Source of the DNA: Cladopsammia gracilis
Lineage: Eukaryota > Cnidaria > Anthozoa > Scleractinia > Dendrophylliidae
Direction of reading: 5' to 3'
NCBI GenBank assembly: GCA_022457155.1
Contig: JAJGOT010000421.1
Coordinates: forward strand, 62,001 to 126,000
Length of the DNA: 64,000 nt
The notes beneath the pieces are model-generated. The model made no database searches and was not told the DNA's origin. It saw nothing but the letters and a program-made list of their open reading frames with translations. This document shows, in pieces, positions 55,435-63,236 of the stretch (positions within the stretch are counted from its first letter, which is position 1; each line of letters opens with the position of its first letter). The position numbers and the translations under genes were made by a program.

Positions 55435-56034
55435 TCACATTTTCACTTCAACCCCATATGGGTGCCGCAGAGAGAAGACTAGATGAGAAAACTTGTGCCC
55501 CTTTAATTTTGCAATCAACTCTTTGTACTCTTGTTGTTCAAGCTCACCGGCATAGTCGTCGAAGATGGCCTTCGTTGTTTTGCTTGATGGGGTGTAAAAA
55601 AGCACAATCGCTGCAACGTTTTCCCTAAAGGGTTTCGCAATGCTGGTTAACTGTTGGGTTAGCACCCACACTGACAAGCCGCTGTGGCGAGCACTGAACC
55701 CTAGTTTCACAAGTTGACTCGTGCGACCTTTCACATCCTTCGAAGCAGCGCAGTCATCCAGCACAAAGAGCGTGTTTGTCCCGTCGAAGAAATAACTGGC
55801 TAAAGTTAACCATGCTTCAATCTCATGCTGCTGACAATCAATCACGAAAATGCGTGGCTCCTGGTCCACGAAACCGTCGTAGGTCTTGTTGTGGACAAAT
55901 GTTGGGCAGAAGAGAACAATATAGTCAAACTTGCCCCTGAAGGGGCCACGCAGCTGATTCAGAAGATATTGTGTTTTGCCAGAATTAGTCGGGCCGATAA
56001 TTAGGGCATTGAATGGCAGCTTTCGTGGGTCCAT
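55435..56034 (-). CDS. ATP: DNA-packaging ATPase (FtsK/HerA, A32-like)
   Basis: Powers genome packaging into the virion. It has 199 residues. Walker A is GPTNSGKT (14-21) and Walker B TLFVLDDC (88-95). SVWVLTQQLTSIAK (about 128-141) corresponds to the sensor/arginine-finger region of the family. The frame is intact. The stop lies 10 bp from the inserted LTR. Upstream TATATTTTTATGTATATG stands before the ATG. Short single-domain ATPases of this kind are a Polinton core gene. Confidence 0.9.
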   Translation of the reverse strand: MDPRKLPFNALIIGPTNSGKTQYLLNQLRGPFRGKFDYIVLFCPTFVHNKTYDGFVDQEPRIFVIDCQQHEIEAWLTLASYFFDGTNTLFVLDDCAASKDVKGRTSQLVKLGFSARHSGLSVWVLTQQLTSIAKPFRENVAAIVLFYTPSSKTTKAIFDDYAGELEQQEYKELIAKLKGHKFSHLVFSLRHPYGVEVKM

Positions 56035-56059
56035 TCTCTATATTTTTATGTATATGTGT

Positions 56060-57313
56060 TTAGTACTGAACCGCCTGCAGCTGACTATCAATGATGTTCA
56101 TCTGTGAGTCGCTGATGGTGTAGATGTGGCAGTGCACGTTTCCCGAGCCGGAGGTTGCCCTTTCGAGCTCAAGATGTACGCCGTCCTTTGTGTTGACGAG
56201 GCGTTGGCCGTTGCCATGTAGGGTTGTATCAGCCATTGATCTAAGGTCGATAAGGAGCCCGAACTTGTTGCCAGTGAGATATTTTGTTAGATTCATGTTG
56301 GGCCTGCCATCACCCCTCTTTTTGAAGAGGCGACTGACCTCGCGCCACATGTCGGTCCCGTTGATGCCTTCGTTGTAAATCCTGTTGGGGGAGCCGTTTA
56401 TGGTGACATTAACTTTGGTGATGTCTGGGTTGAAGTATTTTTCTGAGTCCCTGGCTCCTGCCGTGTAGGGTTCGATGAATAGCAGAAGGATGGCTTTCAG
56501 TGACCTGCGCTGCGGATTCACCCTGAGATTCAGCCGAGCGTCTGAACCCTTCGAGAAGGGAACCACTTCCTCTCGCATGATATGGTCGTAGGCAAACTCC
56601 TTTCCGCTAGAGTATACACTTGCTGCCTCGTCAGCCAGCTGCTTGCTTCGGATTGTCTCGTACTCAAGCTGGATATTTGTCAACTTGTAGACAAGCTTGC
56701 TTGTATCTGAACCCCTGACAACTTGGGAAGCCTGGGCGAGCGTTATCTCGAATGTCAAATCGTTGTAGAGTGCCTGTGGGTACATGACGCCGTGGTCTGT
56801 TATAATCTGGTGGTCAAGGTTGATGCGGTATTTGTTTTTGTAAATGGTCTCCAGTTTGTTTTCCGCATCCACGCCAGAGGTCTTCTTGTCGCCGGCACTA
56901 GAGCGAATCTTACTCAAGTCTACACTCTGGATGCCCTCGGGGAGCATGTTGTCTCTCTTATCAACAGAGAGGAATAGGTCCTCAAAGATTTTGTAAATAT
57001 CGTACCCAACGGTGTCCTGGACAGTGGTGGCGGCAAACTTCACAACAAGCCTGTCAACTAGTGCTCTGGAGACATTTTGTACAAGATAGTTGTTTGCGTG
57101 GCCGCCGGCAAGGTCGATGTTAAAGAGCAAGGCAAGCGAGCCCGACACGATAACCTCATGTTCGTTGAGCTTGGGCACCGTAACGTACAGTGTCTCGCCG
57201 GGATTGGCTGAAGTGCGTTCAAAGGTGATGCGCTTTACGGTACGCTCTGCTTTCATAGCACCAAGAGTCTTCTCTGCGTTCGTTGGGCGGAGGTTGGGTT
57301 GCACGGCCGCCAT
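56060..57313 (-). CDS. Probable major capsid protein (double jelly-roll)
   Basis: 417 residues, beta-rich throughout, with no membrane segment. Around residue 218-250, LTNIQLEYETIRSKQLADEA then ...FAYDHI fits the inter-barrel pattern (L-x-V-x-Y-x-x-L-x-x-x-E-R/K) seen in double-jelly-roll capsid proteins of large DNA viruses. RRSLKAILLLFIEPY and a C-terminal barrel follow. It lies directly upstream of the packaging ATPase, as capsid genes do in many such elements. The assignment is by pattern and context, not by a search. The alternative is that the 604-aa protein is the major capsid protein. Confidence 0.68.
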   Translation of the reverse strand: MAAVQPNLRPTNAEKTLGAMKAERTVKRITFERTSANPGETLYVTVPKLNEHEVIVSGSLALLFNIDLAGGHANNYLVQNVSRALVDRLVVKFAATTVQDTVGYDIYKIFEDLFLSVDKRDNMLPEGIQSVDLSKIRSSAGDKKTSGVDAENKLETIYKNKYRINLDHQIITDHGVMYPQALYNDLTFEITLAQASQVVRGSDTSKLVYKLTNIQLEYETIRSKQLADEAASVYSSGKEFAYDHIMREEVVPFSKGSDARLNLRVNPQRRSLKAILLLFIEPYTAGARDSEKYFNPDITKVNVTINGSPNRIYNEGINGTDMWREVSRLFKKRGDGRPNMNLTKYLTGNKFGLLIDLRSMADTTLHGNGQRLVNTKDGVHLELERATSGSGNVHCHIYTISDSQMNIIDSQLQAVQY

Positions 57314-57357
57314 AGCCAGAGTATATATATAAATTTATATTTATATTTATATACATC
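57314..57357. promoter_or_regulatory. Bidirectional AT-rich promoter region
   Basis: A 44-bp gap between divergent starts (57313 minus, 57358 plus), made almost only of TATATATATAAATTTATATTTATAT-type sequence. Both genes have a TATATA block within 20 bp of the ATG. Confidence 0.6.
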
Positions 57358-58737
57358 ATGGCAGAAGGTGGATATGATATGCCTGGCGAGAACGAAAACA
57401 CCGGGCTTGACTGGGAGATAGACCACGATGATGATGACGAAGAAGAAGTTGACACAACAATCCCCTTTCAACCGGGGGCTGCATCCACCCCATATCATGG
57501 CGGTGAAGAGCATGAAATGCATACACTGCCTCGCGAACAGAGCGGTTTTGATTCTGAAGACATCCCTCTGCTTACTGACTTCACACATCCTGACGACAGA
57601 GAAGGAATGGTTGCTAAAGCTAGGGACTGGATCAAAAGGCTCCGGCCTAGAGCGGATTTCAGCCGATTAGACCCTATTGGTTTCGGTAAAAAAACAGAAA
57701 ATATAGGCAGAATTGTTACCTTTAGGCCAAGGGGTGGCGAGAAGCCCATTTTCAAACAAGATGGGTCTGGCGTTCTTAAATCATTTACAGACAAATTCAA
57801 AGGAGCTCTTGGCCCAAGCGCTGAAGATATCGTCTCTGAAGACAATACAACTATAAGAGAAGAAAGACAAAGATTGAAGGAGGCAGAGAAACAACTAAAG
57901 GAGGCGGAAAGGGTTTCTGTAGCACGGCAACAAGCAGCAAGTGAGGTTCAAAATCTCAGGGTGAGAATCGAAGAAACTCAAGCTAGGATTGACGCTCTGG
58001 ATCAGGAACACGGTTCAAGCGTTGAGAGTCAAACCGAGCTAGATCGGTTAAAACAACTAAAGAAAAATCTTCAAGGCGATCTTGAAAACCAGAAAAAAGA
58101 ATTAGGCGCCATTCAAAAAATACAAAAACAACAAGACCAAGAGCAGGCAAAGGTTGACAAACTCAGAACACAACTTTCTGCGAAAACAAAAGAAAGAAAT
58201 GCTGTCGAAGCAAGACTGAACTCCACCAAGCCGCTGGATGAGTTAAACGAACAAGAGGCCGATCTTGTACGACAAAACGAGGAAGACAGGCGCGTGATAG
58301 AGGATGAGAACACTTCTCCCTCTGACAGAGAAGCCGCGGAAGCCCGAGTTGCTGAGCGAGAAGAAGAGCTGGGAAGACTAAGAACACAAGTTCAAGAAAG
58401 AGAAGAAGCCTTGCCTTTGAGAGAAAGGGTCAAAAATATCTTCAAGAAATATGGCTGGACCCTTCAAGCAGTTGTTCTGGCTGCAGGTCTAGTCATAGGA
58501 GCTGTGACGATTGCCGCAATGAATGGCTTAAAGGCCGGAACCAAGGCTATTGGCAATGGGCTCAAAGCCCTAGGAAATAAGGTTGCCTCCATTCTGCCAG
58601 GCTTGATCGGTTCGATCGTGAGCTTTATCTTCAAAACAGCCGGCCAGGTTATTTCCTTCCTTGGCGAGCACGCCTGGCTGCTGATCCTTGCCGTTGTAGG
58701 CTTTATGCTTGAAAGGATCACCAAGCGCAGGAGATAA
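57358..58737 (+). CDS. Coiled-coil protein with C-terminal membrane-active region (459 aa)
   Basis: Residues 1-60 are acidic. Then comes a conserved block DPIGFGKKTENIGRIVTF (about 103-120). A long coiled coil follows (160-360) rich in Glu/Lys/Gln. The C-terminal 90 residues alternate Gly-rich amphipathic and hydrophobic helices (about 372-450) and end in KRRR. The plan suggests a virion protein that contacts a membrane, but no function is proven. The GFGKKTENIG block recurs in other cnidarian Polintons, from memory. It ends directly before the convergent 604-aa gene (58738). Confidence 0.7.
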   Translation: MAEGGYDMPGENENTGLDWEIDHDDDDEEEVDTTIPFQPGAASTPYHGGEEHEMHTLPREQSGFDSEDIPLLTDFTHPDDREGMVAKARDWIKRLRPRADFSRLDPIGFGKKTENIGRIVTFRPRGGEKPIFKQDGSGVLKSFTDKFKGALGPSAEDIVSEDNTTIREERQRLKEAEKQLKEAERVSVARQQAASEVQNLRVRIEETQARIDALDQEHGSSVESQTELDRLKQLKKNLQGDLENQKKELGAIQKIQKQQDQEQAKVDKLRTQLSAKTKERNAVEARLNSTKPLDELNEQEADLVRQNEEDRRVIEDENTSPSDREAAEARVAEREEELGRLRTQVQEREEALPLRERVKNIFKKYGWTLQAVVLAAGLVIGAVTIAAMNGLKAGTKAIGNGLKALGNKVASILPGLIGSIVSFIFKTAGQVISFLGEHAWLLILAVVGFMLERITKRRR

Positions 58738-60552
58738 TTATCTCATCCAGGCAAGAAAGCCTGCTAAAGCAAGCGCACCCACACCAATGAGTGCCTTGTT
58801 TACGTGATGCGGCTCGATCTTAGTCTCTTGCGTTGGTTCTGGTGTGGGGGCTGGTTGTGGTGTTGGTGTGGCCTTTGGTTTGGGCGCGATGCCCTGTTCC
58901 TGTGTCACCTGTTTGTGAATCGGGTTCGATGGGTGGCTGTTTGGTGGATTAATCTTTGTCGGCCCTCCGTCCATGGGGCGAAGGGAGGCTTTTTTTGTGG
59001 TAAGATTGACATCATTGTTAACACCAAGCTTCATCCCTTGCGTTGCCTGCATAAGATTGTTATTGTACCCCACCACGCTCTCTGTGTTGATAACCATGCG
59101 TGACGGCATCAGCCAGCTCCCAGGGGCAACTACAAAGTTTAGCCACACTTTCGTTGCTTGGATGGCCTGCTGATAATGCTGTACGCTCTTAGATATGTCG
59201 TTTAGTCTTATGGCGTCCTCTAAGAGTGTGAGGAATACTCTCTGCGTTTCGAATGCTCGGCCTCCATTCCCAAGAATGCTGCTGCGAGTGTTTGCTTGTG
59301 CACCCAGGATGCAGTACACAAAGGCCTCGATTGACTGATTCATACGCGCGAGCCCTGGCTGTGTTAGCCCTTGTGCATAATTCGGCACAAAGTGCTCGAA
59401 CTGACTAACAGCGCCCTGGTCGTTACGAACGAAGTATATGCCGTTTGCTCGATAGTTTGGGTCTTTTCTGTCTGTGACGCGCTCGTCATCAAACAGAGCT
59501 AGATCGGAATCAGGATAGTCATAATCAGTAGAATAGGGGCCCTCACCAGTAACCCAAATGTACACATTGCCAAGCCCGTGATTTTTGCCGTATGTGAAAC
59601 GAAAGTCAGAACTGGGGTCTACACCGAACTCTTGGCAAATCATCTTGTATGCGTCGATGTTGAACTTGTTGTCTTTCTGGTTGAATGTAGGGTCGTCTGG
59701 CAAAGCACTAACGCTCTGTTCCCCACCCAGCTTGTAGAGTATTCGTCTTGTTGTGAAATAGACGTGAAACCTGTAAAATGATCGGAGCTGTGGGGTTAGG
59801 GAGAGAGTAGAGTTCTTATCAAACAGAAGGTCACGCGAGATCCCGCAGCCGATTGTTGCACACCACAGAGCAAAGTTTAGTTGTTGTGGCCAGAAACTCA
59901 TATGCGGGCTGCCGAGCCACTTTCTCCCATATTTCGCAGTTGTGAACGTAATCTGTGTGTCTCTGAAAATGTTTCTGTATTTCGTTGTGAAATAATCAGT
60001 TGGCGTGACATAGATCTTTTGCGCTTCGTCATTCAAGACAGAGCCAATCATCATGTCTTTATCGATTGAGGTGGCGAAATCAACAGCCGGGATTGGCTTT
60101 TGTGTGTTTCGGTTTAACGTCAACTGATAAGGGAAACCACCAATATACTCTAAGCCAAGGGCGTCTTTCAGGGCTTGTGTCCAATTCTTGTGCGGTATGT
60201 ATGAAGGCATAGCCCATGAGCCATGCCCCTCTGAGAAAAGAACTACTGCTGAGGCTTTGTGTTTTTCGTCGAAAGAAACTTCTGTTTTAAATCTTGACAT
60301 GTCAGCGTGCGGGAAACGCCTTTTGAAGTCTGAGATAGCCTTAGCCTTGGCAGCTGTAGAGAGTTTTTCAGCCTCCGGAGAACTCATCCAAGCCAGTTGC
60401 GGGTTTACTGTGGGTTGTGTTGGCTGTTTTTTTCTAATATACCTTTGTTCTGGATAAAGGGGATTTTGGGGACGAGGAAAAAACGGGGGTGGAGGTCCGT
60501 AATCGTGACCGCCAATGTTCAGACCGAGATTTGAACCGTGTCTGCCAAACAT
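58738..60552 (-). CDS. Large structural-type protein with C-terminal anchor (604 aa)
   Basis: Unknown function. N-terminal Pro/Gly-rich segment (1-50); a central globular part with SPHMSFWPQQLNFALWCATI (about 217-236) and ...RFHVYFTTRRILYKLGG; then a Pro/Thr linker (about 545-580) and a final hydrophobic anchor (ALIGVGALALAGFLAWM) ending in R. The anchor resembles those of other virion proteins here. Its size would also suit a capsid protein, so it is the rival candidate for major capsid. It shares a bidirectional promoter with the penton gene. Confidence 0.65.
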   Translation of the reverse strand: MFGRHGSNLGLNIGGHDYGPPPPFFPRPQNPLYPEQRYIRKKQPTQPTVNPQLAWMSSPEAEKLSTAAKAKAISDFKRRFPHADMSRFKTEVSFDEKHKASAVVLFSEGHGSWAMPSYIPHKNWTQALKDALGLEYIGGFPYQLTLNRNTQKPIPAVDFATSIDKDMMIGSVLNDEAQKIYVTPTDYFTTKYRNIFRDTQITFTTAKYGRKWLGSPHMSFWPQQLNFALWCATIGCGISRDLLFDKNSTLSLTPQLRSFYRFHVYFTTRRILYKLGGEQSVSALPDDPTFNQKDNKFNIDAYKMICQEFGVDPSSDFRFTYGKNHGLGNVYIWVTGEGPYSTDYDYPDSDLALFDDERVTDRKDPNYRANGIYFVRNDQGAVSQFEHFVPNYAQGLTQPGLARMNQSIEAFVYCILGAQANTRSSILGNGGRAFETQRVFLTLLEDAIRLNDISKSVQHYQQAIQATKVWLNFVVAPGSWLMPSRMVINTESVVGYNNNLMQATQGMKLGVNNDVNLTTKKASLRPMDGGPTKINPPNSHPSNPIHKQVTQEQGIAPKPKATPTPQPAPTPEPTQETKIEPHHVNKALIGVGALALAGFLAWMR

Positions 60553-60594
60553 GATTGAATATATATATTTAAATTTAAATATATATATACAATC
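60553..60594. promoter_or_regulatory. Palindromic bidirectional promoter
   Basis: Between divergent ATGs, GATTGAATATATATATTTAAA mirrors itself into TTTAAATATATATATACAATC. Each half carries one TATATATA block 10-15 bp from a start codon, a symmetrical version of the element's common motif. Confidence 0.65.
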
Positions 60595-61266
60595 ATGGTT
60601 GTGTTAACAATCGTCGCACCTTCGAACCCTCACACCATCTACTTCGACCACCCGCTTCAGAAACCGAGTTACATAAGACTTGTCTCTTGTTCATTTTACA
60701 ACTCGTGGCATAATTTGAAAGAAATTGCAACTATTTCAACAACAATAAATGGCTCCAATGGATCAACTCCAAACGTGACATTACTTCAAGGGCATTACAC
60801 CATTGATAGTCTAGCGAAACAATTTAACGACTTAGCCACCAAACATAGAATAAAATTACAATTGTCAACTACTATAAATACACCAGTCGGCTCGATGGTC
60901 ATTCACAATGGAAGTAATGTAAAGTTTAGTGACAATCTGGCAAATTTACTTGGCATAAGAGCTGTATTGTTTCTAGTAACATACGTCAAAAGATTAACAT
61001 CACCAAGCACTTACTTTATCCACTGCGATCTGGTTGATAAAGAACAGAACCTGTTCAACGGTAAGCCTTCGACTGTCTTGGCTAAATTTGATCTTCGAGG
61101 TGAGCCATATGAGAAAGTTTTCTATGAATCAACACAGCAGAACATCTTGCGTGACGTCTCGTCTGGTGATTATGTAAACAGCATAACACTGTCTGTAAGG
61201 GATGAACACAATGCCCTTTTTGACTTCAATAACATGCCCCTTGAATTTGAACTTGAGATCAATTAA
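60595..61266 (+). CDS. Probable penton/minor capsid protein (single jelly-roll)
   Basis: 223 residues, beta-rich, without membrane segment. The C-terminal part YFIHCDLVDKEQNLFNGKPS, then LAKFDLRGEPYEKVFYES and FDFNNMPLEFELEIN, follows the pattern of the minor capsid (penton) proteins of Polintons and adintoviruses. There the final strand LxFELEI closes the barrel. The assignment rests on remembered family pattern plus context. Confidence 0.6.
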   Translation: MVVLTIVAPSNPHTIYFDHPLQKPSYIRLVSCSFYNSWHNLKEIATISTTINGSNGSTPNVTLLQGHYTIDSLAKQFNDLATKHRIKLQLSTTINTPVGSMVIHNGSNVKFSDNLANLLGIRAVLFLVTYVKRLTSPSTYFIHCDLVDKEQNLFNGKPSTVLAKFDLRGEPYEKVFYESTQQNILRDVSSGDYVNSITLSVRDEHNALFDFNNMPLEFELEIN

Positions 61267-61290
61267 AAAATATATTATATATACCCCCTG

Positions 61291-61971
61291 ATGATGAGCT
61301 CGGCTAACGTGTTGCCATCAGCTCCTGAATACAGCGAAACTCCATCGCTTTACCCAGACTTATCCAACGGTGAAGACTTCAGACTTAAAAAAATCTCTGA
61401 CTTGCAAAAGGAGCTTGAGTCGGAGGCTAATCATTACAGACAAGTTGCGAAGAAATACAAGCGAGCACACACCATTGTTCACGGAACCGCAGTAAGTTTT
61501 GGTTTCATTTCTACAGGCTTGTCTTCAGCCACAATCGCCACAGCTCTGAGCGGAGTTGGGCTCATCGCCAGCCCGGTTATTGCCGGCGTGGCAGCTATTA
61601 CAGGTTTTTCAGCGGCCGGCATCACTTTGTTTAGTAGGCGGCTTCAGAGAAAAATTACTAAACACGAGAAAATATACACACTCGCCCTTGCAAAACGAAA
61701 CTCTGTCTTTGAGCTGGTTTCAAAAGCTCTAACTGACAAGCGTATCAGCGATTCAGAATTCAAAATAATCCTCCGTGAAGTTGAGAGCTATTATGAACTT
61801 AAGAACGAAATACGCTCTGGTGAAGCAAACCCCTCACAAAACAAACAAACTCAAACTCAAACGCCAGATCTTGACAAGATCAGAAAAGAAATCCGCAAGG
61901 AAGAACAAGAAAAGATTCAAAAAAAACTCAATCGTCTTACCGCTGTGTCCAAGTCAGATTTGAAAGACTAA
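61291..61971 (+). CDS. Membrane protein with paired hydrophobic helices (226 aa)
   Basis: Residues 27-60 are a charged helix, and 62-108 hydrophobic and Gly/Ala-rich (VSFGFISTGLSSATIATALS to ...AAGITLF), likely two membrane helices in a hairpin. The C-terminus is a charged coiled coil (about 180-215). ATATATTATATATA precedes the start; two adjacent ATGs (61291, 61294) are possible. Function unknown; it is likely co-regulated with the penton gene 24 bp upstream. Confidence 0.65.
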   Translation: MMSSANVLPSAPEYSETPSLYPDLSNGEDFRLKKISDLQKELESEANHYRQVAKKYKRAHTIVHGTAVSFGFISTGLSSATIATALSGVGLIASPVIAGVAAITGFSAAGITLFSRRLQRKITKHEKIYTLALAKRNSVFELVSKALTDKRISDSEFKIILREVESYYELKNEIRSGEANPSQNKQTQTQTPDLDKIRKEIRKEEQEKIQKKLNRLTAVSKSDLKD

Positions 61972-62582
61972 ATTCGGGTTTCTCGCTTTATCTAACAAAA
62001 GAACGCAATTGCGTGACAAAGCGTGACACATGACGTGACATTGTGCGTGACTGTCACGCGTGACATTGCGTGACACATAACGAAAAGGGACAAAACCCTA
62101 GTCAGGGGGTGCTCTGGTGGCTGTTTCGTTTTTGCCTAGCCTAGGCTAGGACTTAACTCCGGACAAGGGAGTTGTCGTTTCCCATTTAGCCTCTGGGAGC
62201 GAGGTCGAGTTCTCCTAGGAGATCTCTGTTCGAGCACCTCCCTGTATCAGTTGGGCCGGGGCTGGTTCACCAGGGGGTCACTAACTGACGCAGCAACCCC
62301 ACTACCCCTGGTCTGACATCGCATTAGCCGTAAGCAGGATTCAGTGGGGGCCAGCCACACCTCCCTGAGCTATACCGAATTACAGACTTACTATAATATA
62401 TGGTGCGAACAGGTCTTTTATATTCGAGCGAATTGCCGTGCTTTCACATGTGGTAACTCATAAAGAACTACGCATGCGCAAATATAACCGAAAAGTTGTA
62501 TTTTTCTAAATATAGGCTTTACATAATAAATACCGGAAGTCACAAGATCGCCAAATTGAAAAAACAATTATAATGTTTAAGC
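61972..62582. promoter_or_regulatory. Large non-coding region with GCGTGACA iterons
   Basis: GCGTGACA occurs at 62011, 62021, 62058 and 62068, with variants at 62033 and 62045. A perfect palindrome TGTCACGCGTGACA lies at 62052-62065 and ACGCAATTGCGT at 62003-62014. It could be an origin, enhancer or regulator-binding site. From 62130 to 62376 a GC-rich stretch follows, described separately. The rest is AT-rich. Confidence 0.5.
62130..62376 (-). mobile_element. Possible tRNA-like SINE inside the Polinton
   Basis: Read on the minus strand from 62376, ggtatagctcagggaggtg has the form of a tRNA start and A box. A weaker B-box-like gtgctcgaacagag follows much later. The stretch is GC-rich and has a TAGCCTAGGCTA palindrome near its far end. 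It may instead be a structured RNA or regulatory block of the element. Confidence 0.35.
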
Positions 62583-63236
62583 ATGACTGACTTCACCGCA
62601 CGGCTCAATGAACTTGACAAACAACACAATTTTGTCATCCTTCGCTCGCTATATGGTGGTGATTATAGGAAAGAAATACACCGCTTGCGCCTGCCGGAAA
62701 AACTTTGCCATATCTACGAAGATATGGGGTTGGCAGAGATGGGGAAACAATATCTACAAGAACATTATAAAGACTTGCAGCGTGAACGTTGGGCCCGAAG
62801 ATTTCTGGCTTGTTATTCTTGCGGCGGCCCATTTTTGCAATCAATCGATTCTTATGAACTTTATTGCAAAAAATGCGGTCGTGTGGAAGTGCTAGAGGAT
62901 TATGCTCCGGCATATACGGATCAAAACATTTTGTACAAACCAAGACAAAGGCAGTCGGCACGGTGTTATGCGTTTGGGTACGCTTTAACACGAATTAACA
63001 AAAGGATTGGATTGACTATCGACCAAATAAATGAGGTGAAACGTATTTTCAAACATATACAAGCTCGGCTTCCGAGAATCTCTTATACGTTTGTGATCTA
63101 CAAAATCATGGACATTACAACGCCGCTTGAAGACCCGCAACGAGCGATTGTAAATTGCCTGAGACAACAGATGTCAAACAATATGATAATTAAAAACGAA
63201 CATTTATGGAGCAACGCTTTCAAAGATCTGGAGTAA
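62583..63236 (+). CDS. Zinc-ribbon protein, VLTF3-like late transcription factor
   Basis: 217 residues with a C-x2-C (77, 80) and C-x2-C (95, 98) ribbon: CYSCGG ... YCKKCGR. It is followed by a helical domain with a basic RQRQSARCYAFGYALTRINK segment and later helices. This order resembles VLTF3 (A2L-type) late transcription factors of NCLDVs, and VLTF3-like proteins occur in some Polinton relatives. The start has no TATATATA block, only AATATAG and ATAATG, unlike the structural genes. If the assignment is right, it may drive their late expression. Confidence 0.45.
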   Translation: MTDFTARLNELDKQHNFVILRSLYGGDYRKEIHRLRLPEKLCHIYEDMGLAEMGKQYLQEHYKDLQRERWARRFLACYSCGGPFLQSIDSYELYCKKCGRVEVLEDYAPAYTDQNILYKPRQRQSARCYAFGYALTRINKRIGLTIDQINEVKRIFKHIQARLPRISYTFVIYKIMDITTPLEDPQRAIVNCLRQQMSNNMIIKNEHLWSNAFKDLE

